Assembly (NCBI RefSeq): GCF_003385895.1
Contig: NZ_QRDQ01000011.1
Location: 300,855 to 364,854 of the forward strand
Direction of reading: 5' to 3'
Source: Flavobacterium cutihirudinis
Lineage (GTDB): Bacteria > Bacteroidota > Bacteroidia > Flavobacteriales > Flavobacteriaceae
DNA: 64,000 nt
The position numbers and the translations under genes were made by a program. Positions within the stretch are counted from its first letter, which is position 1. Each line of letters starts with the position of its first letter. Of this stretch, positions 27,286 to 37,265 are shown piece by piece. The notes below the pieces were generated by a model. That model was not told the DNA's origin and did no database searches. It saw only the letters and a program-made list of their open reading frames with translations.

Positions 27286-29550
27286 ATGGCTTTTGATATC
27301 GAAATGATTAAAAAAGTGTACGAAAACATGCCAAATCGTGTTGATAAAGCACGTGAGATTGTTGGACATCCACTTACGTTAACAGAGAAAATTTTATACA
27401 ATCACCTTTGGGATGGAAATCCAACTCAGGCGTTTGGAAGAGGAGTTGATTATGTTGATTTTGCACCAGACCGTGTTGCGTGTCAAGATGCAACAGCTCA
27501 AATGGCATTATTGCAGTTTATGCATGCCGGAAAATCTAAAGTAGCAGTTCCAACAACGGTACACTGCGATCACTTGATTCAGGCGAAAGTAGACGCTGCA
27601 ACCGATTTGGCCAGAGCAAAAACGCAAAGTAATGAGGTTTTCGATTTCTTATCGTCAGTTTCTAACAAATATGGAATTGGTTTCTGGAAACCAGGAGCCG
27701 GAATTATTCACCAAGTAGTACTTGAAAACTATGCTTTCCCTGGCGGAATGATGATTGGTACCGATTCTCATACTGTAAATGCAGGTGGTTTAGGAATGGT
27801 AGCAATTGGTGTTGGTGGTGCCGATGCTGTAGACGTAATGTCTGGAATGGCTTGGGAACTTAAATTTCCGAAATTAATTGGAGTTAAATTGACTGGTAAA
27901 TTATCAGGCTGGACTGCTCCAAAAGATGTTATTCTTAAAGTTGCCGGTATTTTGACTGTAAAAGGAGGAACTGGTGCTATTGTTGAATATTTTGGTGAAG
28001 GTGCAACTTCTATGTCTTGTACAGGAAAAGGTACTATTTGTAATATGGGTGCAGAAATTGGAGCGACAACTTCAACTTTTGGTTATGATGCTTCAATGGG
28101 GCGTTACCTGCGTTCGACAAACAGAGCCGATGTTGCTGATGCTGCAGATAAAGTAGCTTCGTACTTAACAGGGGATCCAGAAGTTTATGCAAATCCAGAA
28201 AAATATTTTGACCAAGTAATCGAAATCAATTTATCTACATTAGAACCGCACTTAAACGGTCCTTTTACACCAGATTTAGCAACTCCAATTTCTAAAATGA
28301 AAGAAGAAGCAATCAAAAATAACTGGCCATTACAGATTCAGGTTGGTTTAATTGGTTCTTGTACAAACTCTTCTTACGAAGATATTTCTCGTGCAGCTTC
28401 TTTAGCAAGACAAGTTGCAGATAAAAACTTAAAAACAAAAGCGGAATTTACTATTACTCCGGGTTCTGAAGTTGTTCGTTCAACGATCGAAAGAGATGGA
28501 TTTATTGATACATTCCATAAAATTGGCGCAACCGTTTTTGCCAACGCCTGTGGGCCATGTATTGGTATGTGGGATAGAGATGGGGCAGAAAAAGAAGAAA
28601 GAAATACAATTGTTCACTCTTTTAACCGTAATTTCTCAAAACGCGCCGATGGTAATCCTAATACTTTAGCATTTGTAGGTTCTCCAGAATTGGTAACTGC
28701 AATGGCAATCGCTGGTGATTTAGGCTTTAATCCATTAACTGATACGTTGATTAATGAAGATGGAGAAGAGGTAATGCTGGACGCTCCAACAGGAGACGAA
28801 CTTCCTGCTAAAGGATTCTATGCCGAAGATCCAGGATTTCAGGCTCCTGCTGCTGATGGTTCAGGAGTTCAGGTTGTTGTAAGTCCTACATCAGAACGTT
28901 TGCAGTTATTAGCTCCGTTTGATGCTTGGGATGGTAAAAATATTACTGGTGCAAAACTGTTGATCAAAGCTTTCGGAAAATGTACAACGGATCATATTTC
29001 TATGGCTGGACCTTGGCTGCGTTTCCGCGGACATTTAGATAATATTTCGAATAATATGTTGATTGGTGCTGTGAATGCTTTTAATCAAAAAACAAATTCG
29101 GTTAAAAATCAATTGACCGGAGAATATGATGCTGTTCCTGCTGTTGCTCGTGCCTACAAAGCAGCTGGAGTTCCGTCTATCGTTGTGGGAGATCACAATT
29201 ATGGTGAAGGTTCTTCTCGTGAGCACGCTGCAATGGAACCTCGTTTCTTAGGTGTGAAAGCGGTTTTAGTAAAATCATTTGCTCGTATTCACGAAACGAA
29301 TCTTAAAAAACAAGGTCTTTTAGGATTGACTTTTGCCAACGAAGCTGATTATGATAAAATTCAGGAGAACGACACAATTAATTTCTTGGATTTAACTGAG
29401 TTCGCTCCAGGAAAACCATTGACATTAGAGTTTGTTCATGCAAATGGTACAAAAGATATCATTTTAGCAAATCACACGTATAATGCAGGTCAAATTGGCT
29501 GGTTTGTTGCAGGTTCTGCCTTGAATTTAATTGCGGCTGGAAAAGCTTAA
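27286..29550 (+). CDS. Aconitate hydratase, mitochondrial type
   Basis: A second citrate/isocitrate aconitase, 754 residues, of the mitochondrial family (different architecture from AcnB, with the swivel domain at the C-terminus). Visible: the substrate-binding GTDSHTVNAGGLG; the iron-sulfur cysteines in LIGSCTNSSYED and FANACGPCIGMW; and the C-terminal swivel GDHNYGEGSSREHAAMEPR with the catalytic serine. It follows acnB by 128 nt beyond a strong terminator, so it is probably transcribed separately. Confidence 0.95.
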   Translation: MAFDIEMIKKVYENMPNRVDKAREIVGHPLTLTEKILYNHLWDGNPTQAFGRGVDYVDFAPDRVACQDATAQMALLQFMHAGKSKVAVPTTVHCDHLIQAKVDAATDLARAKTQSNEVFDFLSSVSNKYGIGFWKPGAGIIHQVVLENYAFPGGMMIGTDSHTVNAGGLGMVAIGVGGADAVDVMSGMAWELKFPKLIGVKLTGKLSGWTAPKDVILKVAGILTVKGGTGAIVEYFGEGATSMSCTGKGTICNMGAEIGATTSTFGYDASMGRYLRSTNRADVADAADKVASYLTGDPEVYANPEKYFDQVIEINLSTLEPHLNGPFTPDLATPISKMKEEAIKNNWPLQIQVGLIGSCTNSSYEDISRAASLARQVADKNLKTKAEFTITPGSEVVRSTIERDGFIDTFHKIGATVFANACGPCIGMWDRDGAEKEERNTIVHSFNRNFSKRADGNPNTLAFVGSPELVTAMAIAGDLGFNPLTDTLINEDGEEVMLDAPTGDELPAKGFYAEDPGFQAPAADGSGVQVVVSPTSERLQLLAPFDAWDGKNITGAKLLIKAFGKCTTDHISMAGPWLRFRGHLDNISNNMLIGAVNAFNQKTNSVKNQLTGEYDAVPAVARAYKAAGVPSIVVGDHNYGEGSSREHAAMEPRFLGVKAVLVKSFARIHETNLKKQGLLGLTFANEADYDKIQENDTINFLDLTEFAPGKPLTLEFVHANGTKDIILANHTYNAGQIGWFVAGSALNLIAAGKA

Positions 29551-29570
29551 TTTTGAAACTTTAATTATAT

Positions 29571-29600
29571 AAAAACGCTCTGTTATACAGAGCGTTTTTT
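29571..29600. terminator. Bidirectional terminator
   Basis: AAAAACGCTCTG and CAGAGCGTTTTT arms with a 4-nt central loop. It lies between the aconitase and the convergent kelch gene. Confidence 0.88.
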
Positions 29601-29646
29601 ATTGTCAATAGAAACTGAAAATAGCTACAGTCATATTTTGTCTAAT

Positions 29647-31035
29647 TTATTCATTTGCTTTCGCTAAAGTAGTTTGTGGTATCAAAGTTTTAACTCTCAT
29701 TGGTTTTGTGTTTTTGAATTCTTCCAGATCAATACAAAATAACCTTGAAGAGGGAATTTTAGAATAACTATTTTCAAAACGTCCTCCCAAAATATATAAT
29801 TTATTATTTTGATAAAATAGGGCTGTGTGTTTCAATTCAATCTCAACATCGTATTCTTTAAGTTGGGTCGTTTTGATGTCATAAGTGTACATTTTTCGAT
29901 TTTCAAAGAAATAAATTGTACGATCATTGTAGGTTATGGCAGGTCTTTCTAGTCCAGAAAATAACTCACCTTCGGTTTGCCATTTTTCTGTTGCTAAATC
30001 AAATGTTTCAATTTGCGATGTGGGTTTTCCGTCATTGCCGCCAATTAAAAAGATCTTGTCGTCAACTAAAACTCCTGAGCTTTCTTTTGCTGTGGGCATG
30101 CCGGGAAGTTCGTACCAATAACCAGAAGTGATATTGTATAAATGTACTTTATTGGTGAAGTCTTTTTTACCGTCTTCGGTTGTTTTTACAGAGCCACCCA
30201 TTACAATTATATTGTCCTTATAGCTAAATGAAGCAAAATCTGCTGCCTGATGTGGATTTGTATAATCTACCTGAATATTTCTAATGTTGAGACTGTCAAT
30301 ATTGACAACTTCGATATTATCTTGCAGATATTCCCAACTACTTATTGTGTTTACCAAAATTTTTTTTCCGCCCAAAATATAAATGGAATTTTTATAAAAG
30401 TGCATGTTATGATAAGCTCGGGGCTTTAGTTTTAATTTTGCCGTTTCCCAAGTATTTGTTTTTATATCATAAATCAAAAGATATTTTTTATAATGTGGCT
30501 TAGCTAAAGTGTATTCGGCTTGAGCCAAATAATCTGTTAAGGTGTAATCTGCTCTTTCTGATCTGCCTTTTTCCAAGTAATCTATTTCAGGAAAAGGATC
30601 TCCGCCGCTGACATAAATTTTGTCATCTTTTAGAAATGATCCGAAAGAGTAAATAGGGTATCTTAATGGTTTTAATACGCTAAACTCTAGTTTGGGTTTT
30701 AATTTTAAGTTGGAGATTATTGTTAGTCCTGATAAATTTTCAATATTTTCCTGAAGCTGAATTTTAAAATTTTGACTGGTTAAATAACTAATAGAATATC
30801 GGGCTGTGATATAACCAAGATGTGAAAACTCTAAAATTTCATCTCCTTTAAATTTTGACAGAATGCTTAATGAAAATTCTCCATTTTTATTCGTGATGGT
30901 TCCTGTTTTGCTTGATAATGCTGATATATTCACATTTTCAAGTACTTCGTTTTTCATGGAGAAAACCACGCCTTTTACGTTTTGTGCTATAGAAAGGAAA
31001 GGGAATAAAATTAAAATAGAGAGTAATTTTTTCAC
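29647..31035 (-). CDS. Exported kelch-repeat protein with a carboxypeptidase-regulatory-like domain
   Basis: Function unknown. A signal peptide (about residues 1-17) ends at LSIAQ. A beta-sandwich domain of the carboxypeptidase-D regulatory type follows (about 18-105; NVKGVVFSMKNEVLENVNIS, NKNGEFSLSI). At least five kelch repeats come next (about 130-440) with the hallmarks VSGGDP, ILGGKKI, VMGGSV, LIGGNDGKP and ILGGRF, which predict a beta-propeller. The start is a GTG at 31035; no in-frame ATG occurs before the upstream stop. It is likely periplasmic or surface-exposed and may bind polymer or protein. It is monocistronic. Confidence 0.78.
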   Translation of the reverse strand: MKKLLSILILFPFLSIAQNVKGVVFSMKNEVLENVNISALSSKTGTITNKNGEFSLSILSKFKGDEILEFSHLGYITARYSISYLTSQNFKIQLQENIENLSGLTIISNLKLKPKLEFSVLKPLRYPIYSFGSFLKDDKIYVSGGDPFPEIDYLEKGRSERADYTLTDYLAQAEYTLAKPHYKKYLLIYDIKTNTWETAKLKLKPRAYHNMHFYKNSIYILGGKKILVNTISSWEYLQDNIEVVNIDSLNIRNIQVDYTNPHQAADFASFSYKDNIIVMGGSVKTTEDGKKDFTNKVHLYNITSGYWYELPGMPTAKESSGVLVDDKIFLIGGNDGKPTSQIETFDLATEKWQTEGELFSGLERPAITYNDRTIYFFENRKMYTYDIKTTQLKEYDVEIELKHTALFYQNNKLYILGGRFENSYSKIPSSRLFCIDLEEFKNTKPMRVKTLIPQTTLAKANE

Positions 31036-31270
31036 AAGTGGTTTGAAGTTAAGTTGATGTAAAATCCTTAAATATATTTATTTATGTAAAAAACTGCATT
31101 TCAAAAAGTTGGCTCAACTTCTATGCCGAATTTGTTAATTTGAACCAAATTAGTTGTTAAAAATTGCACTTTTTTTACTTTAAAAAGTTAAATTCGCCTT
31201 TTAGGTAATAGAATTGCTTTTTTTGAGTTAGAATATAGGGAATGTATAATTAAAGATAAAAAATATAGGA

Positions 31271-32440
31271 ATGGTTTGTAGGTTAATAATAGTATTATTT
31301 TTTTTCAGTGTTGGTGTTTTTTCTCAGGAAAAGTATACCAAACATAAAATTTCGAAAGGAGAAAATATTACTGTAATTGCCAAAAGATATGGTGTTAAAC
31401 CAAAAGATATTATCAATGCAAATCCAAATGCTCCTAAAGTTCTAAAATTAAATTCGATACTATTAATTCCAAACAATGATAAAGCTGTAGCTGTAAAATC
31501 TACAGAAAAAGCTGAGGATCAAAATCCGGGATTCCATGAAGTACAGGTAAAGGAAACGCTTTGGGCAATTTCAAAAAAACACAATATTACTGTCGAAGAA
31601 TTAAAAAAAGCAAACCCTTCATTGGAAACTGACGATCTTAAAATCGGACAACAGTTGACAATTCCGTTAAAAAATGAAATCTCGATTTCTGATAATACAA
31701 TCAAAAAAGAGGAAACTTCAAAGCCTGAAATTGTACCTTCAACAGATGTTGAAGTTATTGTCGAAGTACAACCAAAAGAAACCAAATATGCAATTGCGAA
31801 GAAATATGGAATAACAGTTGCCCAGTTAGAAAAACAAAATCCTTTTATTAAAGGAAAGCTTCCAGTGGGCTATGTTTTAAAAATAAAGACATCTAAAGAA
31901 AAGGCAGATGCTGCTACCTCATTAAATTCGACTCAGAATACAAATGAAATTAAGCCGTTAAATGAGGAAAATATCCAAGTAGCTGATAATACAAATGTAA
32001 AAACAGATTCAACTTTAGTTCGTATCAGTAATCAGTCGGAATTGATTAATCAATTGATTTTAAATGCAACGGGTAATATTGGAACACGCTATCGCTCTGG
32101 AGGAACTACAAAATCTGGTTTTGATTGTTCTGGTTTGATGTTTTGTACTTTTGGAAATTTTGATATTAAATTGCCAAGAAGTTCAATAGAACAATCGCGT
32201 ATCGGGGTAAAAGTAGATTCAGACGCAGCACAAAAAGGTGATTTGATATTTTTTAAGACTAATGGCAGGCGTCATATCAATCATGTGGGAATGATTGTAG
32301 AAGTTACCGAAGGCGAAATTAAATTCGTTCATTCTTCTACTCATGGAGGCGTTATGATTTCTTCAACGAAAGAGCCTTATTATGAAAGAGCCTTTTCTCA
32401 GGTCAATCGTATTTTAGAACAAGAAATTAAGAAATTATAG
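31271..32440 (+). CDS. LysM / NlpC-P60 peptidoglycan endopeptidase
   Basis: Cell-wall hydrolase predicted to cut peptide bonds of peptidoglycan stems. A signal peptide (about residues 1-18) is followed by three LysM modules, at about 22-66, 89-133 and 158-200, which bind glycan. A linker and a C-terminal NlpC/P60 domain come next. The Cys-His-His triad is visible as C286 (GFDCSGLMF), H338 (HINHVGMI) and H354 (FVHSS). The last 14 nt overlap the convergent receiver gene. Two LysM copies share a similar VKxxDI/ITVEEL core. Confidence 0.92.
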   Translation: MVCRLIIVLFFFSVGVFSQEKYTKHKISKGENITVIAKRYGVKPKDIINANPNAPKVLKLNSILLIPNNDKAVAVKSTEKAEDQNPGFHEVQVKETLWAISKKHNITVEELKKANPSLETDDLKIGQQLTIPLKNEISISDNTIKKEETSKPEIVPSTDVEVIVEVQPKETKYAIAKKYGITVAQLEKQNPFIKGKLPVGYVLKIKTSKEKADAATSLNSTQNTNEIKPLNEENIQVADNTNVKTDSTLVRISNQSELINQLILNATGNIGTRYRSGGTTKSGFDCSGLMFCTFGNFDIKLPRSSIEQSRIGVKVDSDAAQKGDLIFFKTNGRRHINHVGMIVEVTEGEIKFVHSSTHGGVMISSTKEPYYERAFSQVNRILEQEIKKL

Positions 32441-32837
32441 TATTGCCATAAAGTATTTTTTTGAACTCTTCTATTGGAAATGGCTTGTTTAATAACTTGG
32501 TAACATATTTATTATCCTCAATCTTAAGAATTTCATCAGGATCTAATGTAGATGAAACTACATATATTTGAGTATCTTCCTTTAGAATATTGTCAAGTTC
32601 GTCAAAGGCATTTAAAAAAGCAAATCCATTCATGTACGGCATCTGAATATCCAGAATGATTACTAAAGATTTGCAAGTTTCTTTGTTTTTATTAAGCCAT
32701 TGTAGGCCCTCCAGTCCGTTATTGGCAATATTTACCATGGCTTCATCTATAGAAAGCACCTTTTTTAATAATTGCTTAATTACAAGCTGGTCAATTAAAT
32801 TGTCTTCGATCAGTAAAAATGTAGGTTTAAACGACAT
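32427..32837 (-). CDS. Single-domain response regulator
   Basis: A 136-residue stand-alone receiver domain with no output domain. The acidic pocket is E11-D12, the phosphoacceptor is D63 in ILDIQMPYMNG, and the conserved T/S and K follow (VVSSTLD, NKPF). It overlaps the upstream histidine kinase gene by 11 nt, so translation is coupled and the kinase is its likely partner. The 3' end overlaps the convergent LysM gene. Confidence 0.9.
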   Translation of the reverse strand: MSFKPTFLLIEDNLIDQLVIKQLLKKVLSIDEAMVNIANNGLEGLQWLNKNKETCKSLVIILDIQMPYMNGFAFLNAFDELDNILKEDTQIYVVSSTLDPDEILKIEDNKYVTKLLNKPFPIEEFKKILYGNTIIS

Positions 32838-34251
32838 AAGAGCTTGGTATTGTTACGGTGAATTTGCTTCCTATTGTGCTTTGCGAGCATACAGAGATAT
32901 TTCCTTTTATATTTTCAACAGCTTCTTTAACGATGTAAAGTCCTAATCCGGAACCTTTATTTTTATTAGTGCCAAAATACATTTCAAAGATATTTTCTTT
33001 GTATTCTTCTTTAATTCCGATTCCGTTATCGGCTACTTCGATTTTATGCGCATTTTCATCAAAGTAAGTTCTAATTGAAATGTACATTTCTTGTTTGTTG
33101 TTGTCGGCATATTTGATAGCATTTGACAGCAAATTTGAAATAATAATTTTTAAGCGTAAACTATCACTCTCTATATGATCGACTAATAATTCTTTTGTAA
33201 AAGTAATTTTAGTTGCATTTTCGATATGCATTAATTGTGAAATGGCTTCGTCAAATAATTCATTTAGACTAACGGGTTCTAGAATGATTTGTTTTCGTTT
33301 GTTTTTGGAATAATCAATTATGTCACTTATGAACTGATCTTGTTTGGTAAGACTTTGGTGCATAAGTTTTAAATAATCTTTAATCTGAACAATATTGTCT
33401 TCCATCTGAGTGATTTCGATAAGGCCTTGTAATGAAGTAATAGGAGATCTTAAATCATGAGAAGCACTGTATACAAAGCGATCGAGTTCGTGGTTGACTA
33501 AAACAAGATTTTCGTTTTTAACTTCGGTTTCTTTTTTTGAAATCAGTAAACGTTTCACCATTATAGAATAATAAAGACAGACACTGCAAACAATTATAAG
33601 GATGAAAAGTATATTGGTTTTAATTAAAAGGTCTTTTATTTTTCGTGTTCCTTCTCCTAATGTATTTGAGAAGTTGCGTTCATTAATTGTGAGTTTTTCG
33701 CTGATAAAGCCAATTTGTTCTAAAAAAAGACGCTGTTCCTGAGGTGTTAAAGATTTATAAGTGATTTTAGCATGAATTTTTGTTCCTATTATAAACAGTT
33801 CATTTATAAGTTTGTCGCCTTGTTCCCATTCATGAATTGCCTTTGCCAAGAATGAAACTTGCTTAAAGTTGTCAAAAAGCCAAATCAGATCATCTAAATC
33901 TGCTTCATGGTTACGGCCAACAAGTAATGCGTGACGTGCGATTTTATTGTCTCCGGCTTTCATCATTGTTATTCGGGCCAATCCGTCGCCTTGCGGAACC
34001 TTTAGTTCTTCGAGATACAATTTCCATTGCTGTGGATCTTGAGTATAAAGATAAGTGATAAGATGTCTGGAAGCATCTTTTTGCCCTTTTGAATAATGTG
34101 ATTCGCCATTAACATATGCGCGATTGGCAGAAAGGGTTTTAATCGTGAAAAAATTGATACAGATTAATAAAGCACAAGAAATAAACACAATTAGCAGCAG
34201 AACAAACACATTTGGGAAGCGAATATTTCTTAAAAATTGGATTTTATTCAT
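32827..34251 (-). CDS. Membrane sensor histidine kinase
   Basis: Two-component kinase, 474 residues. It has two membrane helices (about 17-38 and 212-234) flanking a periplasmic, mostly helical sensor domain of about 170 residues. A HisKA domain follows, with the phosphorylatable H265 in SASHDLRSPITSLQ. The HATPase domain has N-box NLLSNAIKYA, G1 VADNGIGI and GSGLGLYIV. The signal is unknown. It is first in a two-gene operon with the receiver protein. Confidence 0.92.
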   Translation of the reverse strand: MNKIQFLRNIRFPNVFVLLLIVFISCALLICINFFTIKTLSANRAYVNGESHYSKGQKDASRHLITYLYTQDPQQWKLYLEELKVPQGDGLARITMMKAGDNKIARHALLVGRNHEADLDDLIWLFDNFKQVSFLAKAIHEWEQGDKLINELFIIGTKIHAKITYKSLTPQEQRLFLEQIGFISEKLTINERNFSNTLGEGTRKIKDLLIKTNILFILIIVCSVCLYYSIMVKRLLISKKETEVKNENLVLVNHELDRFVYSASHDLRSPITSLQGLIEITQMEDNIVQIKDYLKLMHQSLTKQDQFISDIIDYSKNKRKQIILEPVSLNELFDEAISQLMHIENATKITFTKELLVDHIESDSLRLKIIISNLLSNAIKYADNNKQEMYISIRTYFDENAHKIEVADNGIGIKEEYKENIFEMYFGTNKNKGSGLGLYIVKEAVENIKGNISVCSQSTIGSKFTVTIPSSYVV

Positions 34252-34757
34252 ACTGTTATTTTGTAGGTTAATAATTTGATCGATTTATGGGCTAAAGGAT
34301 TTGTCGATTGTCTATGTCATTCTTGAAAAAAACTTCTACGTTTTACGATTTGTCAAGTTAAAAGTTTAAACAATTGTTAATGTATGATAAAGATTTTATG
34401 ATTTTTACCCTTTATCCCAAATTTAATAAAAAAAGATTTTAGTTTGACGTGAAGGCTTTTAATTTTCTTTTATTTAAAATGTTTTTTGTATAACTATCTG
34501 ATTTATAGTATTTTATTTTTGTATTTTTTTGTAAAAGATAAAATCAATAATAATTTTTAGTAAGATCTTTTTGCGATTTAATAAAGTTAGGAAATTCAAA
34601 AACTGTGATTTTTGTTTAATTTTTGTTCAGGAAAAAAAGTTGGTAAAAAAGTATTTGATTGTGCTGAAGATAAAAGTAAAGAGTAATATTTTTTTTGGGT
34701 ATTTTGTAAGAATAAAAAAAGTTTTGGTTCTCTTTTTCAGTTAGTTGTAAAAAAAAA
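34252..34757. other. AT-rich intergenic region
   Basis: About 500 nt upstream of the kinase gene with no open frame of note, tRNA or clear repeat. Presumably it contains the kinase promoter, but no exact TAnnTTTG was found close to the start. Confidence 0.5.
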
Positions 34758-34779
34758 CTGCAAGATTTATTCTTGCAGC
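34749..34779 (-). terminator. Terminator of the hydrolase operon
   Basis: CTGCAAGA and TCTTGCAG arms with a TTTAT loop. On the minus strand a run of nine T follows. Confidence 0.88.
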
Positions 34780-34802
34780 TCTTTATTCACTATTTATCTT
34801 TT

Positions 34803-36197
34803 TTATTTAACCTGAAACTGTATCCATTGCAAAATTTCATTCAATGCAATTGGAGAAATAGTTTGTGTAATTTCCGAATATTCTCTCGGAGCTCCAGTGG
34901 TACATTCCTGAAATAAATGATTCAGGTTAGGAATTTCTTTTACCGTAACATTTTTGTTTCCGTTACCGCCAACATACTTTTGAATTGCCTCTAAATTTTC
35001 TTTTGGTGGGACTTGCAGATCTTTGGATCCATTAAGTGCTAAAACGGGGCATTTTACCTTTTCCAATGTTGGTTTTGGGTCATAACGTAAAAAATTAATC
35101 ATCCATGGATTTAGGATATTATTAATTTGAAGTTGAATAAATTCTTCCATTGTCATATTCTGAGGTTTGTCAGGTGCATTTTTAGAAACTTCAGTAATAT
35201 AATTCGTAATCTCAGTTTTTAACTCTTCGGGATTTTTATATTTATTGATTATTGCAAAGGCTTTTTTATTTTGTTCTTCGCCATTTTGAATTTCACTATC
35301 GCTCTTTCCATTTGCTTTAGCAATAAGCCTTTGTTGGAGTAATAAAATTTGATCACCTTGTAATCCTGGTCCTGCTAGAAGAACAATAAAAGCAATATCT
35401 TTTGATTTGCTTGCAACCATTGGGGCGATTAAACCACCTTCGCTGTGACCTATTAAACCAATTTTTTTAGGATTGATTTCTTTTCTAGAAAGTAAAAAAG
35501 CTAAACCAGCTTCAACATCTGAAGCAAAATCCGGAGTAATTGCACTTTTGAAATCACCAGTAGATAAAGCTGTTCCTCGGTCATCAAAGCGAAGAACGGC
35601 AATTCCGTTTTTGGTTAAATAATCAGATAAAACTAAAAAAGGTTTATGGTTTAGAATTTCTTCATCTCTGTTTTGAGGTCCGCTTCCGCTAATTAAAATC
35701 ACGGCCGGGAAAACGCCATCTTTTTTTGGTAAAGTTAAAGTTCCGGCAAGCGTAATTCCTGCTTTTTTATTCTCAAAAGAAATATCTTCGGAGTAATACG
35801 GATATGGTTTAACTGGCTCTTGCGGACGTTGAGGTTTTTCGGACTCAATTTTTTCTTTTGATAAATTAATCGGAAATGTTTGTCCGGCCTGCTTTAAAGT
35901 GCCAACAATATTATTGTCTTTTTCTAAAACACCTTCGTATTCCAGACCTGCATTTGCAACAGCAATTTTGAGTAAAGAATTCTCAAAACTTGTTGAACTG
36001 GCAGGAATCCCGAAAGCTTTTTGATCCGGACTGTCCATAGTAGAACTAAAACCATTGTTAGTCTTGGAAATATTGAAAACCAAACTCAGCTGAATTCCCT
36101 GTACTTTCAAAACACCATACCATTTTCCGGTGATATCCTGAGCTGAAACTTTTGTAAACGCAAACAACAAAGTGGTTAAGAGAAGTAATTTTTTCAT
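34803..36197 (-). CDS. Exported alpha/beta hydrolase
   Basis: Secreted serine hydrolase of unknown substrate. A signal peptide (about residues 1-19, ending VSAQ) precedes a beta-rich N-terminal domain (about 20-125) with the ITGKWYGVLKVQG pattern. The alpha/beta-hydrolase fold follows, with oxyanion region LISGSGPQ, nucleophile elbow GLIGHSEGG, acid in NGSKDLQVP and histidine in PNLNHLF. The ATG at 36197 is preferred over an upstream TTG at 36200. It is 18 nt after the DUF4240 gene, so the two are likely co-transcribed. Confidence 0.88.
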   Translation of the reverse strand: MKKLLLLTTLLFAFTKVSAQDITGKWYGVLKVQGIQLSLVFNISKTNNGFSSTMDSPDQKAFGIPASSTSFENSLLKIAVANAGLEYEGVLEKDNNIVGTLKQAGQTFPINLSKEKIESEKPQRPQEPVKPYPYYSEDISFENKKAGITLAGTLTLPKKDGVFPAVILISGSGPQNRDEEILNHKPFLVLSDYLTKNGIAVLRFDDRGTALSTGDFKSAITPDFASDVEAGLAFLLSRKEINPKKIGLIGHSEGGLIAPMVASKSKDIAFIVLLAGPGLQGDQILLLQQRLIAKANGKSDSEIQNGEEQNKKAFAIINKYKNPEELKTEITNYITEVSKNAPDKPQNMTMEEFIQLQINNILNPWMINFLRYDPKPTLEKVKCPVLALNGSKDLQVPPKENLEAIQKYVGGNGNKNVTVKEIPNLNHLFQECTTGAPREYSEITQTISPIALNEILQWIQFQVK

Positions 36198-36215
36198 CAA
36201 TAGATTTTAAGATAT

Positions 36216-36818
36216 TTAAATTGTATTAGAATATTTGGCAAAAAGCTTTGGCAGCAAATGTTTTAAATCATCGCCGTCTTCTTCCCATTTATTACCTGTG
36301 GTTTCGAGTTTTTCCTGAAACGCTCGAGGCATTTTTTGGTTTGTCAGTTCCTCAAATACAAGTCTTGGAAGATAGCCGAAACCTTCCCAGTCAAATTCTT
36401 CGATTTCATCGGCATTCATTTCAGCGAGAGAATCGGGATCAGAAACAATTTTATTATAAAAGCTTTTGCCCTGAGCAATCACCCATTCTCTAAAATCAGT
36501 AAAGCTATCATCACTGCATCCGCCATGAATGATATAAATAGCTCCCCAAAGTTCCCAGGTATTTGCTTGACCTCTTAGATTTCTAAAACTATTGTCAAAT
36601 AGTATAAGTTGTTCAGGAGCTAATTTACGAAGTTCATTTGCTAATTCTTCCTGCTGGAGTTCAAAATTGCCATTTGAGCTATCTTTTGTTGTTTGAATTA
36701 TTTTCCAAAACAAATCTTCTTCCATTAATTTTTCTGAAGCTTCATAATGTTTGTTTTTGAGAGATTCGGAAGCGTTGCTTTTTGGTGTTTTTCCAAAGAA
36801 AGAATCAAATAGTCCCAT
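36216..36818 (-). CDS. DUF4240 domain protein
   Basis: A 200-residue cytoplasmic protein. Residues about 35-180 fit the DUF4240 pattern, from EEDLFWKII through WELWGAIYIIHGGCSDDSFTDFREW to the GFGYLPRLVFEE segment. No signal peptide or membrane helix. Function unknown; such genes are often found near immunity or toxin-related loci, but nothing here points that way. First gene of a two-gene unit with the hydrolase. Confidence 0.8.
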   Translation of the reverse strand: MGLFDSFFGKTPKSNASESLKNKHYEASEKLMEEDLFWKIIQTTKDSSNGNFELQQEELANELRKLAPEQLILFDNSFRNLRGQANTWELWGAIYIIHGGCSDDSFTDFREWVIAQGKSFYNKIVSDPDSLAEMNADEIEEFDWEGFGYLPRLVFEELTNQKMPRAFQEKLETTGNKWEEDGDDLKHLLPKLFAKYSNTI

Positions 36819-36885
36819 AATTTTAATTTGTTTAATTCAGAAAAGAAAAAGTTTGTGTTAGTTCATTCGTTAGAAAGAACTTTGT

Positions 36886-37224
36886 CTAAGAGTAAACATT
36901 TATTAAACCTTTAAAAAATTGGATTCCACCAAATAAAATAGCACCCCAAAAGATAAAACCAATATCGGCAAAAGTTAGAATGGTGCCTCCGCATAACCAT
37001 AATGCACCATAGAGCATGTCTTTTCTGGCTCGTTCGTATTTTGCTTCCTGAATCTGAATTTCAATGTTTTCTATAATCAGTCCTGAAATTTCGCTACTCA
37101 ATCCTTGTTCAATAAGAAGTGTTTTCGTTTCATACGATGATTTATTCTCATTCAATAGTAAATTAGCTGCATAATTGTAATAATGATTGGCAACATCATG
37201 AGATTCTGTGTTGTTAGTTTCCAT
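36886..37224 (-). CDS. Small membrane protein of unknown function
   Basis: A 112-residue protein not recognised. The N-terminal two thirds are helical and charged, rich in E/N and probably cytoplasmic (ANHYYNYAANLLLNENKSSY). Two hydrophobic segments at about residues 72-90 and 92-108 form a membrane hairpin. It has an exact -7 promoter element 34-41 nt upstream and stands alone. Confidence 0.7.
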   Translation of the reverse strand: METNNTESHDVANHYYNYAANLLLNENKSSYETKTLLIEQGLSSEISGLIIENIEIQIQEAKYERARKDMLYGALWLCGGTILTFADIGFIFWGAILFGGIQFFKGLINVYS

Positions 37225-37257
37225 ACAAATAGTTTTTGGTTGGTAGTTTTAGTTACT

Positions 37258-37265
37258 CAAATATA
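37258..37265 (-). promoter_or_regulatory. -7 element of the small membrane protein gene
   Basis: Minus-strand TATATTTG, exact TAnnTTTG match, 34 nt from the ATG. Confidence 0.55.
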
